From positions 372,001 through 436,000 of the forward strand of contig JAMDHS010000001.1 in assembly GCA_029717555.1 (NCBI GenBank): a DNA stretch of 64,000 nucleotides, read 5' to 3'. Made by a program: the position numbers and the translations under genes. Below the pieces are notes generated by a model. The model had not been told where the DNA came from. It saw only the letters and a program-made list of their open reading frames with translations, and ran no database searches. The stretch is from Peribolospora baueri. Its lineage: Eukaryota > Basidiomycota > Peribolosporomycetes > Peribolosporales > Peribolosporaceae. This document shows positions 54,701 through 64,000 of this stretch, one piece after another. How positions within the stretch are numbered: the stretch's first letter is position 1; each line of letters starts with the position of its first letter.

Positions 54701-55089
54701 CGCGCCGGGCTGCGCGCTCCTCCTCCAGCTGTCGGAGCTGTTCCCGCTGAGTTTGCACCGTGAGTGTTGGTGTCGGTCGCGGGAACCGTATGAGAAATGA
54801 GGGGTGGGACTACTGTCGGGGACCGTACTGTCGGTTCTGGGTCGGCTCGAAGATGGCGAATTTCGTGAGTCGATCGACGATGACGAGGATGGACATGAAC
54901 CCTTGGCTGTCCGGCAACTGCGTGATGCGGTCCATCGATATCGACGTCCAGGGCAGCTCGGGGACCTCCAACGGTTTCAGCAGGCCCCCAAGGCTTATGC
55001 CGTGTAAACTTGGCGCGCATACATTCGTCGCACGTCTACCCTAGCTCCACTCTCTTCGAATAGGGTGATCTGGGCCACGTACCGTTACA
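51647..55089 (-). mobile_element. Second Ty3/gypsy fossil, minus strand
   Basis: On the minus strand: an LTR-like start (TGTAACGGTACGTGG from 55089); an integrase-core fragment (about 55050-54830, [16 protein letters not shown]); gag with a CCHC knuckle (about 54758-53970, CFTCGKPGHVTKECP); protease-like sequence (about 53870-53430); RT with a YLDD box (about 53060-52540); RNase H (about 52500-51910, ending near GKPDALTRR-type sequence); and an LTR at 51761-51647. The order, with an integrase piece ahead of gag, suggests remains of at least two copies. It is broken, with several breaks. Its gag is unlike that of the chromovirus at 38.5 kb although the LTRs are related. Confidence 0.78.
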
Positions 55090-55259
55090 GGTGGACGCGG
55101 AAGGTCAGCTAAACTTGAAGGCCCAAACGCCACGAGACGAAATTGTAGTCGGCAGGTGGTGGGTGGCCCTTGGCAAGAGGGGCAACAGTGGGGGGGGAAG
55201 CGATTGTGAAGCGGGTAGGCCTTTGAAAGTGAGCAGGGAGATCGAAAGTCGGACGTAGC
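55090..55259. repeat. Right copy of ~170-bp flanking direct repeat
   Basis: It matches 47916-48091 in the same orientation with scattered substitutions and a few small indels. It starts directly after the GTTACA that ends at 55089. Confidence 0.88.
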
Positions 55260-55328
55260 CCTGCTGAGCGACAGCGCTCGGGTCCCCTAAGTCGCACGGG
55301 GCTGCGGTTCGATCCCCGAGGCTGCCGA
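55254..55328 (+). other. Degenerate tRNA-like sequence
   Basis: A B-box-like GGTTCGATCC (55306-55315) is followed by GGCTGCC, which pairs at six of seven positions with CGTAGCC at 55254. An A-box-like GCTGAGCGACAGCGCTC lies between. Neither the T stem nor the anticodon arm folds properly. At best it is a tRNA or SINE relic. Confidence 0.22.
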
Positions 55329-55578
55329 TTTCATTTCCCCTCGGCCGACTTTCCGCTTGCATGCCGTGACGGCATTGCGATGGTGCAGTTAGGGTTACGG
55401 GTCGGCAGTGCGTGCGATGATGTAGCGCGGCGATCGGTTTCCGCCCCTCCACCGAACCACCAACCGACTGACGTCGACCCACGCATCATCGCCCCGCTCT
55501 GACTGACGCCGGCCAAGGCGCCGCGATAAGTTTTGTTGGCCGCGACATTCTTCCGCATCATCGACGATTCATACATTC

Positions 55579-57970
55579 ATGCTGGCCGCCAAGTCACTCA
55601 AGCAAGAGGATGGTAAGTAGCAGCGCGTCATGATGTTGCCCTCAGCCTCCAGAGGAGACGGGCGTCGAATTGCCTTGACGCACATACGCGTTCGGACGTC
55701 ACCGTCGCGCCGTTGTCGCTCTTCCTCTCTTTTGCTCTCACACACTGACTGGCTTCCCGCGTTTGAATGTTTGACTCTCTCGTCGCCCTGTTCTTACTGC
55801 CCTTGTCTTCCTCAGGTCCTTCCGGCGCATCCCGCCCGCCAGACCAGCCCGATCTCAACCGCGTGCCGTCGTCACCGCCGCCAAGGAACCCGAGCAAACA
55901 CGATCTCGAACCAAACCCCTTTGAACAGTCCTTCTCCTCCAAGGGTAAGCCTGACGGTGACGCATCTTCTCACGTCCGACGCCGCTCCGAGGGCTGTGCC
56001 CCTCTCGGTGGCAAGAGCAATGGGGCTGGGAGTGAAGGGGCAGCGCGCAAAGACGAGGAAAGGACCGCTCGGGCCGGGTCGGTAGCCTCGGAGGGCAAGA
56101 AAAGGTTCAAGACAGACACGCCGACTGCACCGTCGCCGAACAGCGCCGTGTCGACGCCGAAGCCGATTCTTCCGCCGCTTGCCTCGATCGCTTCGCCATC
56201 GCCCGCTATCGACGCCGCCCACTATCCGTGGGCTCTGGGGTCTGGTGGATTTACTGGCTCTCTTCGCTCGGGACCTCTCTCACCGGCTATGCTGGCGGGC
56301 CCTCAATCTTCTTCCCTTTCTGGGCCCGGAGGCACCAGCGGAACGACTTTCATGCACTTCGACCCATCGTCATTCCGTTCTGGCTTAACACCGGACATCA
56401 ATGGTCTCCGCACCGGCCTGACTCCTCTAGCGGGCGGGCCAATCTCCTTCCCACCGCCTTCGCCCAATACGGCGGCCTTTTTGGCTATGGTCACCAATTC
56501 TTCCTCCACCGCTCCCTCCTCGTCAGCGACTATTACTCCTAACACTCTCGCCGCTCTCACCGGAGCGCCTGGCTTTCCCGCACCCGGCAGCCAGCACCCT
56601 CTGTCTATCTCCTCGCAACCTCAGCAGCCGCCGGCACCGGCGCCTGACGGACGTAACGACGATGGTGGAAACCAAAACCATTTCGACGCTGCTTTTGCCA
56701 AGTCTACCGCCGGCGTTTTCCGAACCCACCGGGGGCCGGAGTGGAGAGCCCGTTCAGAAGCCAACAGGGGAGAATACGGGTATCACGGGGACGCGGCGGC
56801 CTCTGTATCTGATCCGTCCAGGCAAGAGGCATCAGGTCGTGGAGGACAGATGCATCCGGGGCCTCCTTCAGAGCAGCATCCCTCTCAAGGACAGCCGGTG
56901 GATCAGCAACACACTTCCCGCCCCGAGCCGAGCGCGGACGCCGCGGCGTCGGGTCTGTTCCTTCTCAGCCAAGCGCATCAGGAACTGACCAAGCGCGAAG
57001 ACGCAGCAGCTGCGGCCGCCGCCGCTGCGCAAGCCCTATCCGGAGTCGGCCATCCTCCGTCTGACCCGTCATCTCAAGCGAATAACAGTAAGGCGAACCG
57101 TGGTGGCAAAGGAGGGGCAAAGCCAGGAGGTACCAAAAGGAAAAAAGGAGGCGCTCAAGAAGACGCCAACGGGACCGTCACGAACCGCTCCCAAAACGGG
57201 GCTGCCAATAAGAAGACGCGGACTCGAGCAGCCTCCACCGCTAGCAGCACGTATCCGGATGGCGACGGGGAAGACGGCGAGGAAGATGAGTTGGGAGTTG
57301 GCAAGGAAGGCGGAGATGCCGGCGCGGAGGGAGATGCGAAGAAGGCGGGCGGTGCATCCGGAAAAAAGCTGGAGACTGACGAAGAAAAGCGGAGGAACTT
57401 TTTGGAAAGGAATCGCCAAGGTAAGAACCCGTCGTCTTGTATCTTCGTATGGTTGTGTTGCTTACGAAAATTCATGTGCAACCGCACTGGGGCCATTCTT
57501 CGTTCACACCTCCAGCTGCCCTTAAATGTCGGCAGCGCAAAAAGGCTTGGCTCGCGTCCTTGCAGGCCAAGGTCGAGTACCTCCAAACAGACAACGACAA
57601 TCTGCAGAACACCATCACTGCGCTCCGCGAAGAGGTCATGCATCTTAAAAACCTGTTGCTTGCTCATCGCAACTGCCCTATTAGCCTGGCGTCGGCAGCT
57701 GGCAGTCTCGAGCACGTTCCTGCCCAACATCCGCATGGGCATCCCATGGGCGTCATGCCGATAGGTATTTCTGGTGGCGGCATGGTCCCCTCGGAAGTGA
57801 GCGCCGTCAGTTACTCTGGTCCGCCACCACCTGGTATCCAACCTGGCATGGTGCATCCTCCACCGGGAATGCATGCCCAGTCTGGGCCCATTCCATTCTC
57901 GCACCCGCCTGCCCCACAGTCCATGGGTGTTTCGATGCCCGGCGGCCCCCCGGCACCAGTCCATGGGTAG
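55579..57970 (+). CDS. ATF/CREB-type bZIP transcription factor (Atf1-like)
   Basis: Atf1-type factors act below stress MAP kinases in fungi. The first exon, MLAAKSLKQEDG, joins across a 55614-55814 intron to PSGASRPPDQPDLNRVP. A Ser/Pro/Thr-rich regulatory half follows, including LASIASPSPAID, FRSGLTPDINGLRTGLTPL and AFAKSTAGVFRTHRG, with several SP/TP sites that could be kinase targets. Then come an Ala run (AAAAAAAAAQAL) and an acidic stretch. The bZIP is split by an intron at 57420: EEKRRNFLERNRQ, then AALKCRQRKKAWLASLQAKV and EYLQTDNDNLQNTITALREE (basic region plus leucine zipper), followed by HRNCPI, typical of ATF/CREB. The Pro/Gly-rich tail ends PGGPPAPVHG. About 780 residues. The stop region is imperfectly duplicated just downstream (57947-58010). 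Confidence 0.9.
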
Positions 57971-58673
57971 ACCTTCACCTGCGGTCCTCCGGCACCGGTC
58001 TACGGGTAGGCCTTCTTTTCACCTTTCATCTCCCCCTCCTTGGTGCTCTCTAGCCCGCAGCGCAGACGTGTACTTCGCCTGCTCCAGAGTCTCCTTGAGC
58101 CTTTCCTTTTTCCTTTCCTTTCTCGGCTTTGACGGCCATAGTAGTTTGGACCAACTTGAACACTTGTCTCAGTTTCGCCTTTCTTCCCCTTTCTGCTGGC
58201 GGGCGCCTTTTTTGTTTCGTTTGCGATTTTCAACCCCTCTTCTTCGCCTTCTTCCCTGTGTCTTCGCGCTCCTATACACGTCTTTTTGGAGCATGGTGTT
58301 TCTCTTGCCTTGCCATCTGATGTACCTGTACTCGCGGTGAACCCGTGTAATTCTCGCAATACGCATGGAATCTGGAATCCGTCTCAGGACGCGATCAAGC
58401 GCATGGCGCAGCGGCGGTTGCCGCAGCTCAGCGAGGTCGCACCGCCCGGAAAGCCGACCGAGTCGTAAACCCCTCTACTTCGACTGTCACCTCGTCGAAC
58501 GCGCAAGTCAGACGTGCCTCGTCGAACGCGCAAGTCGGACGTGCGAAAGGCCACATCTATTTCTGTGGGCGCTTTCCGTTCTCGTTGGGTCGAGAGCAGC
58601 TGCTATCCAGCCGTCTACCTGCCCCATTTCCGTCCGCATTTCGCCATCTTCTTGTCCGCGCTGTTCTGCCGCC

Positions 58674-60925
58674 ATGGCCGCTACTCCGCCCAATGGCGAC
58701 TTCAAGAAGCTCGGCACCATGGTGTGCGTCGTCCTCAAGGGGGTGAGTGCGCTTATTTCTTATTTTCCCTCCATTTGGATTCTCACGGCAACTATGTTCA
58801 CGCCTGACTTTCCGTCCGGGTGATCGGGAATGTTTCCTATACCTGCACCCAGCGTAACCTGCCTAACAAGCGCAGCATCGTGAGTCGCGCAGCTCTGGTT
58901 TGCACGTCGGGAGACCATGGATGAATGCCTAACTACTATGAAAGGAAGTCTTACGTTTGCTCTTTCCTTCGGCTCTCCCGTCCCCATATGTTTATGAACT
59001 CCAGGGTAAACAAGATCCGTACTGTGTTGTGAAGCTCGGCCATGAAACGAAGAAGACCCGGGCGGACAAGCGCGGTGGGCAGCATCCAGTGTGGGACGAG
59101 GAGCTCCGTTTCGACATTTTCGAGGATCTTGAGGACGCTCTGAAGAAGGGTCTCGAGCCGGACGGCTCTGGTGAAACTCCGGGATCTAGCAAGTCTGCCA
59201 GTCCGGCGCCTGGAGCGAAAGCCAGCGCAGATGCGACGACGAAAAGGCCAAAGGCTAGCGCTAAGTCGCTTACCATTTCATGCTACGCCGATGATGCGAG
59301 GGATCCCGAATTCATTGGAGAAGGTTTGGTCGACCTCACGGACACGCTGAGGAGTGGGGAATTTGATGGTGAGCTTGTTGCTGTGGTTGACAGGAGTTGG
59401 TGGTGGAGAGGGAGTGAGCTAACGTTTCCCGGCGCTCCACGAATCCAGAATGGGTGCCTATCACTGCCAAAGGCCGCTATGCCGGGGAGATATACCTTGA
59501 GCTCACGTTTTACTCCGCGGTGAGTGGGCATTTATCTTCATAGCACTAGCGGAGCGGGCCTTCCCAACACAAGATCATTTTCATCGTCTCCGCAGGCACC
59601 GCCCCCAGTGAAGAAGACGGTGCGGCCCACAAATGCTGAGACTGGCACTTATGGAGGCGCCGGAACGTTTGAGCCGTTTGACGTACCCTTCACGACAAAT
59701 AAAGGCCCCTCGCATCCCCCGATCCCGTCTTCGATGCGGCCTGGACCAGCAAATCGGCGACCGAGTAATGTTGTTGCCGTAGGCTCTGACTCTCCAGTCT
59801 CTCAAGCACGCTCAGATGCGCCTGCTGGTGAAGTAATTGGAGAAATACCACTTGCGCTACGGCCAAGCTCTTCTCTGGCAAGTCTGAGCGTCTACAATCC
59901 ACCATATGCCCCTGCAAGTACTCTTCGCTCTTCAAGCCCTGCGCCTTCAGGTTTTAGCTCGATTTCAGAGCAGTCTTCTCGCCGGCTAAGTATGCCAGTG
60001 AGTGTTAGGTTCGGTTTGGTTTATTACCCTTACGCAGGACTTCAATAACTTATCTTATTTTTCCCCTTCGCTTCAGCTGGGTGACGGCTATGCCGATCGG
60101 CCCCCAAGGCCTGTCTCCCCAGCAATGCCTCAGACAACGGTGCAAGCGTCGGCGTCGGTACTTGCAAGCGATCCTCAGTTTGCTAACCCACCGCCGTTTG
60201 TGCCTTCCACGATGAATGCCCAACAATACTATCGAGCTCCATCTCCGGCCCCTCCTAGCCTTCTTGGCGCAGGATGGACGCCACCGCCAGTGTCAGGGCT
60301 TCCTCCTGTGACTTCTGCTGCTTCCACGCCGTTGAACCCTCGTCCCCTTCCAATTCCAACGTCAACCGTCTCTCATATCCCTGCATACCCAAATCACATG
60401 AACCTTGTCCCTTCCTCCTTCTCGCCTTCGCCGATGCCATTTCTGCCTGCTAGCGGCACTCCGCAAAACGGGCAACTACCGCCTCCGCCGCCTCCGCCGA
60501 CGCAGAGCTCGTGGCAACCCCCGCCGCAACAGATACAAAGCCCATGGCCACCCGCTCTGTCGTCACAATACCTGCCACCACCCCCGCCCGGACTACTGCC
60601 GCCTCCCCCTCCTCCACTCGGACAAGGATCGTGGCAATCTCCGCCACATCTGCTGCAAGGTCAGTGGCCGCCCGCTATGTCAGCACCCTACCCACCTCCC
60701 CCCCCGCATGGGTCTTTCTCGCCTTCGCCGGGTTCAGGTCCAGCTGCCAGTTACCCTCCTCCGCAAGAGGGGCAGCAGCTGCCGCCGCCCCCTCCTCCGC
60801 CGACGCAGGGTTCATGGCAACCTCCGCCGCCGCATGTACAAAGCCCATGGCAGCCCGCTCCGTCAAACCCATGGCCTCCCGCTCCGTCATCACATGCGCC
60901 CCCACCCCCGCCTCGGCCGGTGTGA
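58674..60925 (+). CDS. INN1/FIC1-like ingression protein (C2 domain plus proline-rich tail)
   Basis: INN1/Fic1 proteins act at the bud neck or division site and couple the actomyosin ring to septum formation. The start MAATPPNGDFKKLGTMVCVV leads, through a 27-base exon (RNLPNKRSI, about 58856-58882), to GKQDPYCVVKLGHETKKTRA. With HPVWDEELRFDI and FIGEGLVDLTDTLRSGEFDEW this makes a C2 domain. A Ser/Ala/Lys-rich loop of about 45 residues (near 59150-59265) interrupts the C2 fold. The rest is Pro/Ser-rich and ends in long polyproline tracts with WQPPPP repeats (60480-60920), good ligands for SH3 domains such as those of Cyk3 and Hof1. No start alternatives look better. About five introns. Confidence 0.86.
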
Positions 60926-61850
60926 TAAAAAAGAAAGATTGGACTCTTTCCTGGAGCAGATGCCTGCTTGCAAATACGATCGTGTCTTGTAGCATCCGCC
61001 CTATTGCGGCATAGTTTAACGTGGACTATTCTAGAAATACAACCAGTGTGTCGCCTGCGCGCACGCGCGCAGGTCCCCCCCCTTTTTTTTTTTTAAGAGG
61101 TTCGATACGACAGTCTCAACGGCCGCCAGCCTTGCGCATCTCGTCCGGTAGCGACGGCGACTGAGAATAAGCTACTGCCGACATGGTAAGAGGTTCGATA
61201 TACCGTAAGAGGTTCGATACCACAGTGTCAACAACACTGGATGAAACAGACGCGGGGGCGCTCGATCTATTTTATAACAGTCCAACTGGACCCGGCCACA
61301 GACACGCCTCGTGCGGAAGTGACCATGATGACCAATCGCCATCTTCGAATCGAGTGCAGATGACCAAGAGGAAACTCGCTGGACGGCCGCACGTGACGCC
61401 GGGAGAGAGGGGTTACCAAAAAAAGGAAGCAACGGCGGGATCAAACGAACATTTTATATTATTTAGATTTGAGCCGTGTTGGGGCCTTATCATCCAGATG
61501 GCTGTACCTGGGACTATAACCTATTCATTGCAGTACAAGCGACGAAAGCAGCCAGTAGGCAGGGAAGGTATGAAACGAGACGATAGGCAGTTGCATGGCA
61601 TGGGAGGAATCCAGTGGAAAGGAGTTGGCTCTCGCTGGAGCCCTTCGTCGCCGCATCACATAGCCGGAAATCGTCCTTGATTTGCTATCAGTCCAAGTGG
61701 CCGTAATTTGAAGCGACGCCGCAATAGTCGGATCAGAACAGGAGTCGAATGACCTCGAAGAAAACTGCAACGCAATGGCCGTGGGGATGGGTAGAGGTAG
61801 CGGAAGAGAGGAAGGGAATCGTTAGTTTCATTGCTCGAGCCACATAGGAG
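60926..61850. other. Intergenic region with repeated TAAGAGGTTCGATA units
   Basis: It lies between the convergent INN1/FIC1-like and RAMP4-like genes. A GCGCACGCGCGC stretch and a T run lie at about 61057-61094. The unit TAAGAGGTTCGATA occurs at 61094, 61187 and 61206. A 165-codon plus-strand frame (61183-61680) has no recognisable domain. I do not support it as a gene. Confidence 0.45.
61094..61219 (+). repeat. Three copies of TAAGAGGTTCGATA
   Basis: Exact 14-base copies lie at 61094-61107, 61187-61200 and 61206-61219. The first and third continue alike (ACGACAGTCTCAAC versus CCACAGTGTCAAC). Confidence 0.85.
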
Positions 61851-62465
61851 CTACCTACCACATGATAACAGCAAGGCTGAAAGACATAGTAGCAACTATC
61901 ACACCCAACCTAGTGCTATTACCTAAACGGTCGGCCATGCAGAAACCAGACGGAGAACAGAACGAATGCCGTACCACGAGACCATTGCACTCACCCCCGC
62001 CAATGACAGCAAAGCAAATGACCAGAAGTGCCCACAGAGGAACTGGTGATTTCGTCTTTTTAAGTTCTTGCTGAGAGGGCTTGACCGGCGGACGGCCTGC
62101 GCGGACGTTCTTTACGAACTGCGTGGGGAGGTAAGACCATTACGTGTAAGTGCGGTGCGAAACGCACGCGACAGAGGGAGAGGTCAGCCGTCGCACTGAA
62201 GAAATGGTTGGCGACAAACGAAGCAAAAGCGAGGAAGAGGTTTCCCAATGACGGAGATGCGAAAAAGTCGTCCCGCTCAGCCAGCCAACTCACCTTCTCG
62301 TTCTTCCTTCGAATATCAGCTCCGGTCGGCTGGTGGCCAGGTTACGTCGTTCGGTCGGGAAAGAAAGACGATACGAGCAGAGAAGACCAGCACGTCAACC
62401 ATTAACTCTCGCATTCAAGTGAGAGTGTCGAGTTTCATGGAGAGGCATCCTTTATATCTTACCAT
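61851..62465 (-). CDS. Stress-associated ER membrane protein, RAMP4/SERP1/Ysy6 family
   Basis: The family is small and tail-anchored and associates with the Sec61 translocon. After splicing I read MPTGADIRRKNEKFVKNVRA, then GRPPVKPSQQELKKTKSP, then the single span VPLWALLVICFAVIGGALLL ending SCGR, about 62 residues, the usual size. The RRxNxKF start, the basic linker and one C-terminal span match the family. The coding ATG (62463-62465) is followed at once by GTAAGA, and the next coding exon begins CCGACCGGA after a CCACCAG acceptor, so the first coding exon contributes only the start codon. Upstream of CCGACC the frame is closed by a TAA, so no other start fits. Two further introns follow (donors GTGAGTTGG and GTGAGTGCA). 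Confidence 0.82.
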
Positions 62466-62759
62466 GTTGATGGGGAGGGCAACGAAAATGAAAAGGGGAC
62501 CGAATTGTGAGTTCTTCCTGTGCAACATTCTGAGCCACGTCTAGCCACGCTGGCATGTGCGGGGAGGCACGTGACGGCGCTCAGAGGGGGAATGTCAGTC
62601 TTAACAACCATCTCGTTCGAAATATGAATCGGCTCATTCGACATATCGGCGAGTGGCAGTAGCAGTTTGTCTCATTCCTCAACTTCGATACATCTACGGT
62701 GTGAACGAGAGCTCGCACAAAGAAAAGGGAATGTGGATGGGAAAGAGTAGCTCTACATT

Positions 62760-64000
62760 TCAGAGGGCGGAGGCACCTGGAGATTTTGGAAAAGGGTGTA
62801 GAAACGAGCTTATCAATAACAAGGCGAAACGGGCACGCATGCTGTCGACTCGAGCACTCACCAGTGATAATGTCGACAAGCCTGGAAGATGACGGGACAA
62901 AAGTGGGCGTGAGCAAATGGCAAACGAACTTCGCACAGACCCGTAGCAGTGGAGGAAATGACCCACTCAGCCGTGATGGTAGCCTGGCGACCACGGTTGT
63001 ACTGCATCTGAAGGGAGACAATCATGTCACCGGCGTTCTTAGAGGCGTTGTCCATGGCGTTACGCCTGCACGCGGTTGGTAAAGAACGAGTGTGAGTAAT
63101 GAGCCAGGTACGACTGGAATCACGTCCTCAAACACGTAGACCACCAGACTCGACTCACTTGGCGTTGATCTCGGCAGCGTGACCCTCGGCGAGGGCGGCG
63201 TAGATGGCGTTGGCAAGCGAGAACTCGACGAGGTCACGAGTGACGTCGTCCTCCTGCTCGTAAGCCTTGAAGTTGGCTGAAATTGAGAGAACGCCAAAAT
63301 AAAGAAAGGAGTCTGCGTAAGCAAGAGCACGTGGGTTTTACTGACCGAGTCTCAACGTCCAGCAACTCACGGGCGTTCCGGAGCGCCTCCTCATTGAAAG
63401 CCTCCAGCTTGGCAGGCTCGTACGACAGGGCAGACACGAATCGGTTGTAGATGATTTGAACCTGGGTTAAGAATAACATCCAAGACAAGCAGAGGTTTGA
63501 GTGGATGGTCAAGGAGCCTCAGAGAAATGACAACGCACGTTGTCATACTCGACGCCGCTCTTGACGATGGTGTCGGCGATGGCACAGGCGTCAGCAAAGG
63601 TGGGCACGTCCTTGCCGAGCTGATTGAAGGACATGGCGATCTGCTGCGGCGCGGCACGGGCGAGCTGGGCCTTGCTCTTCTCGCCAAGCACGATGACCTT
63701 GGGAGCTTCCTTGCTGTCCTTGCCGCTAGCCTTCACGAGTTCAGCCTTGTAGGCCTTGGTCACAGAGGAGTGGATACCACCGCAAAGACCCTTGTCGGAG
63801 GAAACGACGACGTAGAGAATGCGGCCGCCCTCGGAAGCGACAGCTTCTGCGTTCTTGAAGACCTCTGCATTGGTCGGGCAGGAAGGCGTGCGAGGCCAAA
63901 GAGCTCGGTGTTAGCGATGTCCGATGACGGTTCCGTGTGATCGAGACCGAAGATGTCGGATCGACGAGGAGAGATGATTTGCTCCTCACCTGAGTTGGAA
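62760..64000 (-). CDS. ATP3: Mitochondrial F1Fo ATP synthase gamma subunit (5' end beyond the window)
   Basis: Gamma is the rotor shaft of F1 in the mitochondrial matrix. The part present reads, on the minus strand: [140 protein letters not shown], and the hallmark C-terminal helix [20 protein letters not shown] with [20 protein letters not shown] and SAL. The last codons come from a tiny final exon after a CTCCAG acceptor, with the stop at 62760-62762. The N-terminal leader and first strand lie beyond 64000. At least six introns are seen. It is transcribed toward the RAMP4-like gene on the same strand. Confidence 0.93.

Noticed and set aside
61094-61219. TAAGAGGTTCGATA copies as a CRISPR-like array
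   Set aside because: Three short copies with unequal spacers of about 79 and 5 bases in a eukaryotic genome; not CRISPR.
61183-61680. A 165-codon plus-strand open frame beginning in the TAAGAGGTTCGATA repeats
   Set aside because: No domain, no introns unlike its neighbours, and the start lies inside a repeated unit.
22190-64000. ATP7 and ATP3 as a functional cluster
   Set aside because: They are about 40 kb apart on opposite strands with unrelated genes between; common presence is most likely chance.

Overview
The window reads as nuclear DNA of an intron-rich, GC-rich basidiomycete fungus. Protein-coding genes are cut by many short GT..AG introns of about 50-100 bases, often leaving exons of only a few codons. 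The gene set is fungal: chitin synthase, Dicer, an INN1/FIC1-type ingression protein, Ty3/gypsy chromoviruses. The style fits Pucciniomycotina (Microbotryomycetes), but that placement is inference. Splice junctions and termini were read by eye and were not checked against transcripts.

Region 1 (1-23.2 kb) is dense housekeeping DNA: cohesin subunit SMC3 (+), tRNA m5C methyltransferase TRM4/NCL1 (+), a PARN-type deadenylase (-), a 2.6 kb divergent intergenic region, a division-1 chitin synthase (+), an EFM6-like lysine methyltransferase (+), a conserved fungal membrane protein (-) and ATP synthase subunit d, ATP7 (+).

Region 2 (23.4-38.4 kb) holds a full Dicer (-), an endonuclease III-like DNA glycosylase (+), an RS-rich SCI1-like protein (-), ribosome-biogenesis factor ERB1 (-) and actin-related protein ARP4 (+).

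Region 3 (38.5-55.3 kb) is a retroelement-rich accessory block. It has a chromovirus fossil with very short terminal repeats and a 5-bp target duplication (38466-43887), an AT-rich island, an older gypsy remnant (about 44.6-46.1 kb) and one sound host gene, GPATCH11 (-). After that comes a 7.0 kb segment (48092-55089) that starts TGTAAC and ends GTTACA and is flanked on both sides by a direct repeat of about 170 bp. Inside this segment are an apparently decayed RFX-type transcription factor gene and a second gypsy fossil whose LTR is of the same family as the first.

Region 4 (55.6-64 kb) is ordinary again: an ATF/CREB bZIP factor (+), an INN1/FIC1-like C2 and proline-rich cytokinesis protein (+), a tiny RAMP4/Ysy6-type ER protein whose first coding exon appears to be only the ATG (-), and ATP synthase gamma, ATP3 (-), which runs off the right edge.

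The genes do not form one pathway. The strongest biological threads are RNA silencing (an apparently intact Dicer) in the same window as broken chromoviruses, two subunits of the mitochondrial ATP synthase, and the transposon-bounded RFX locus.
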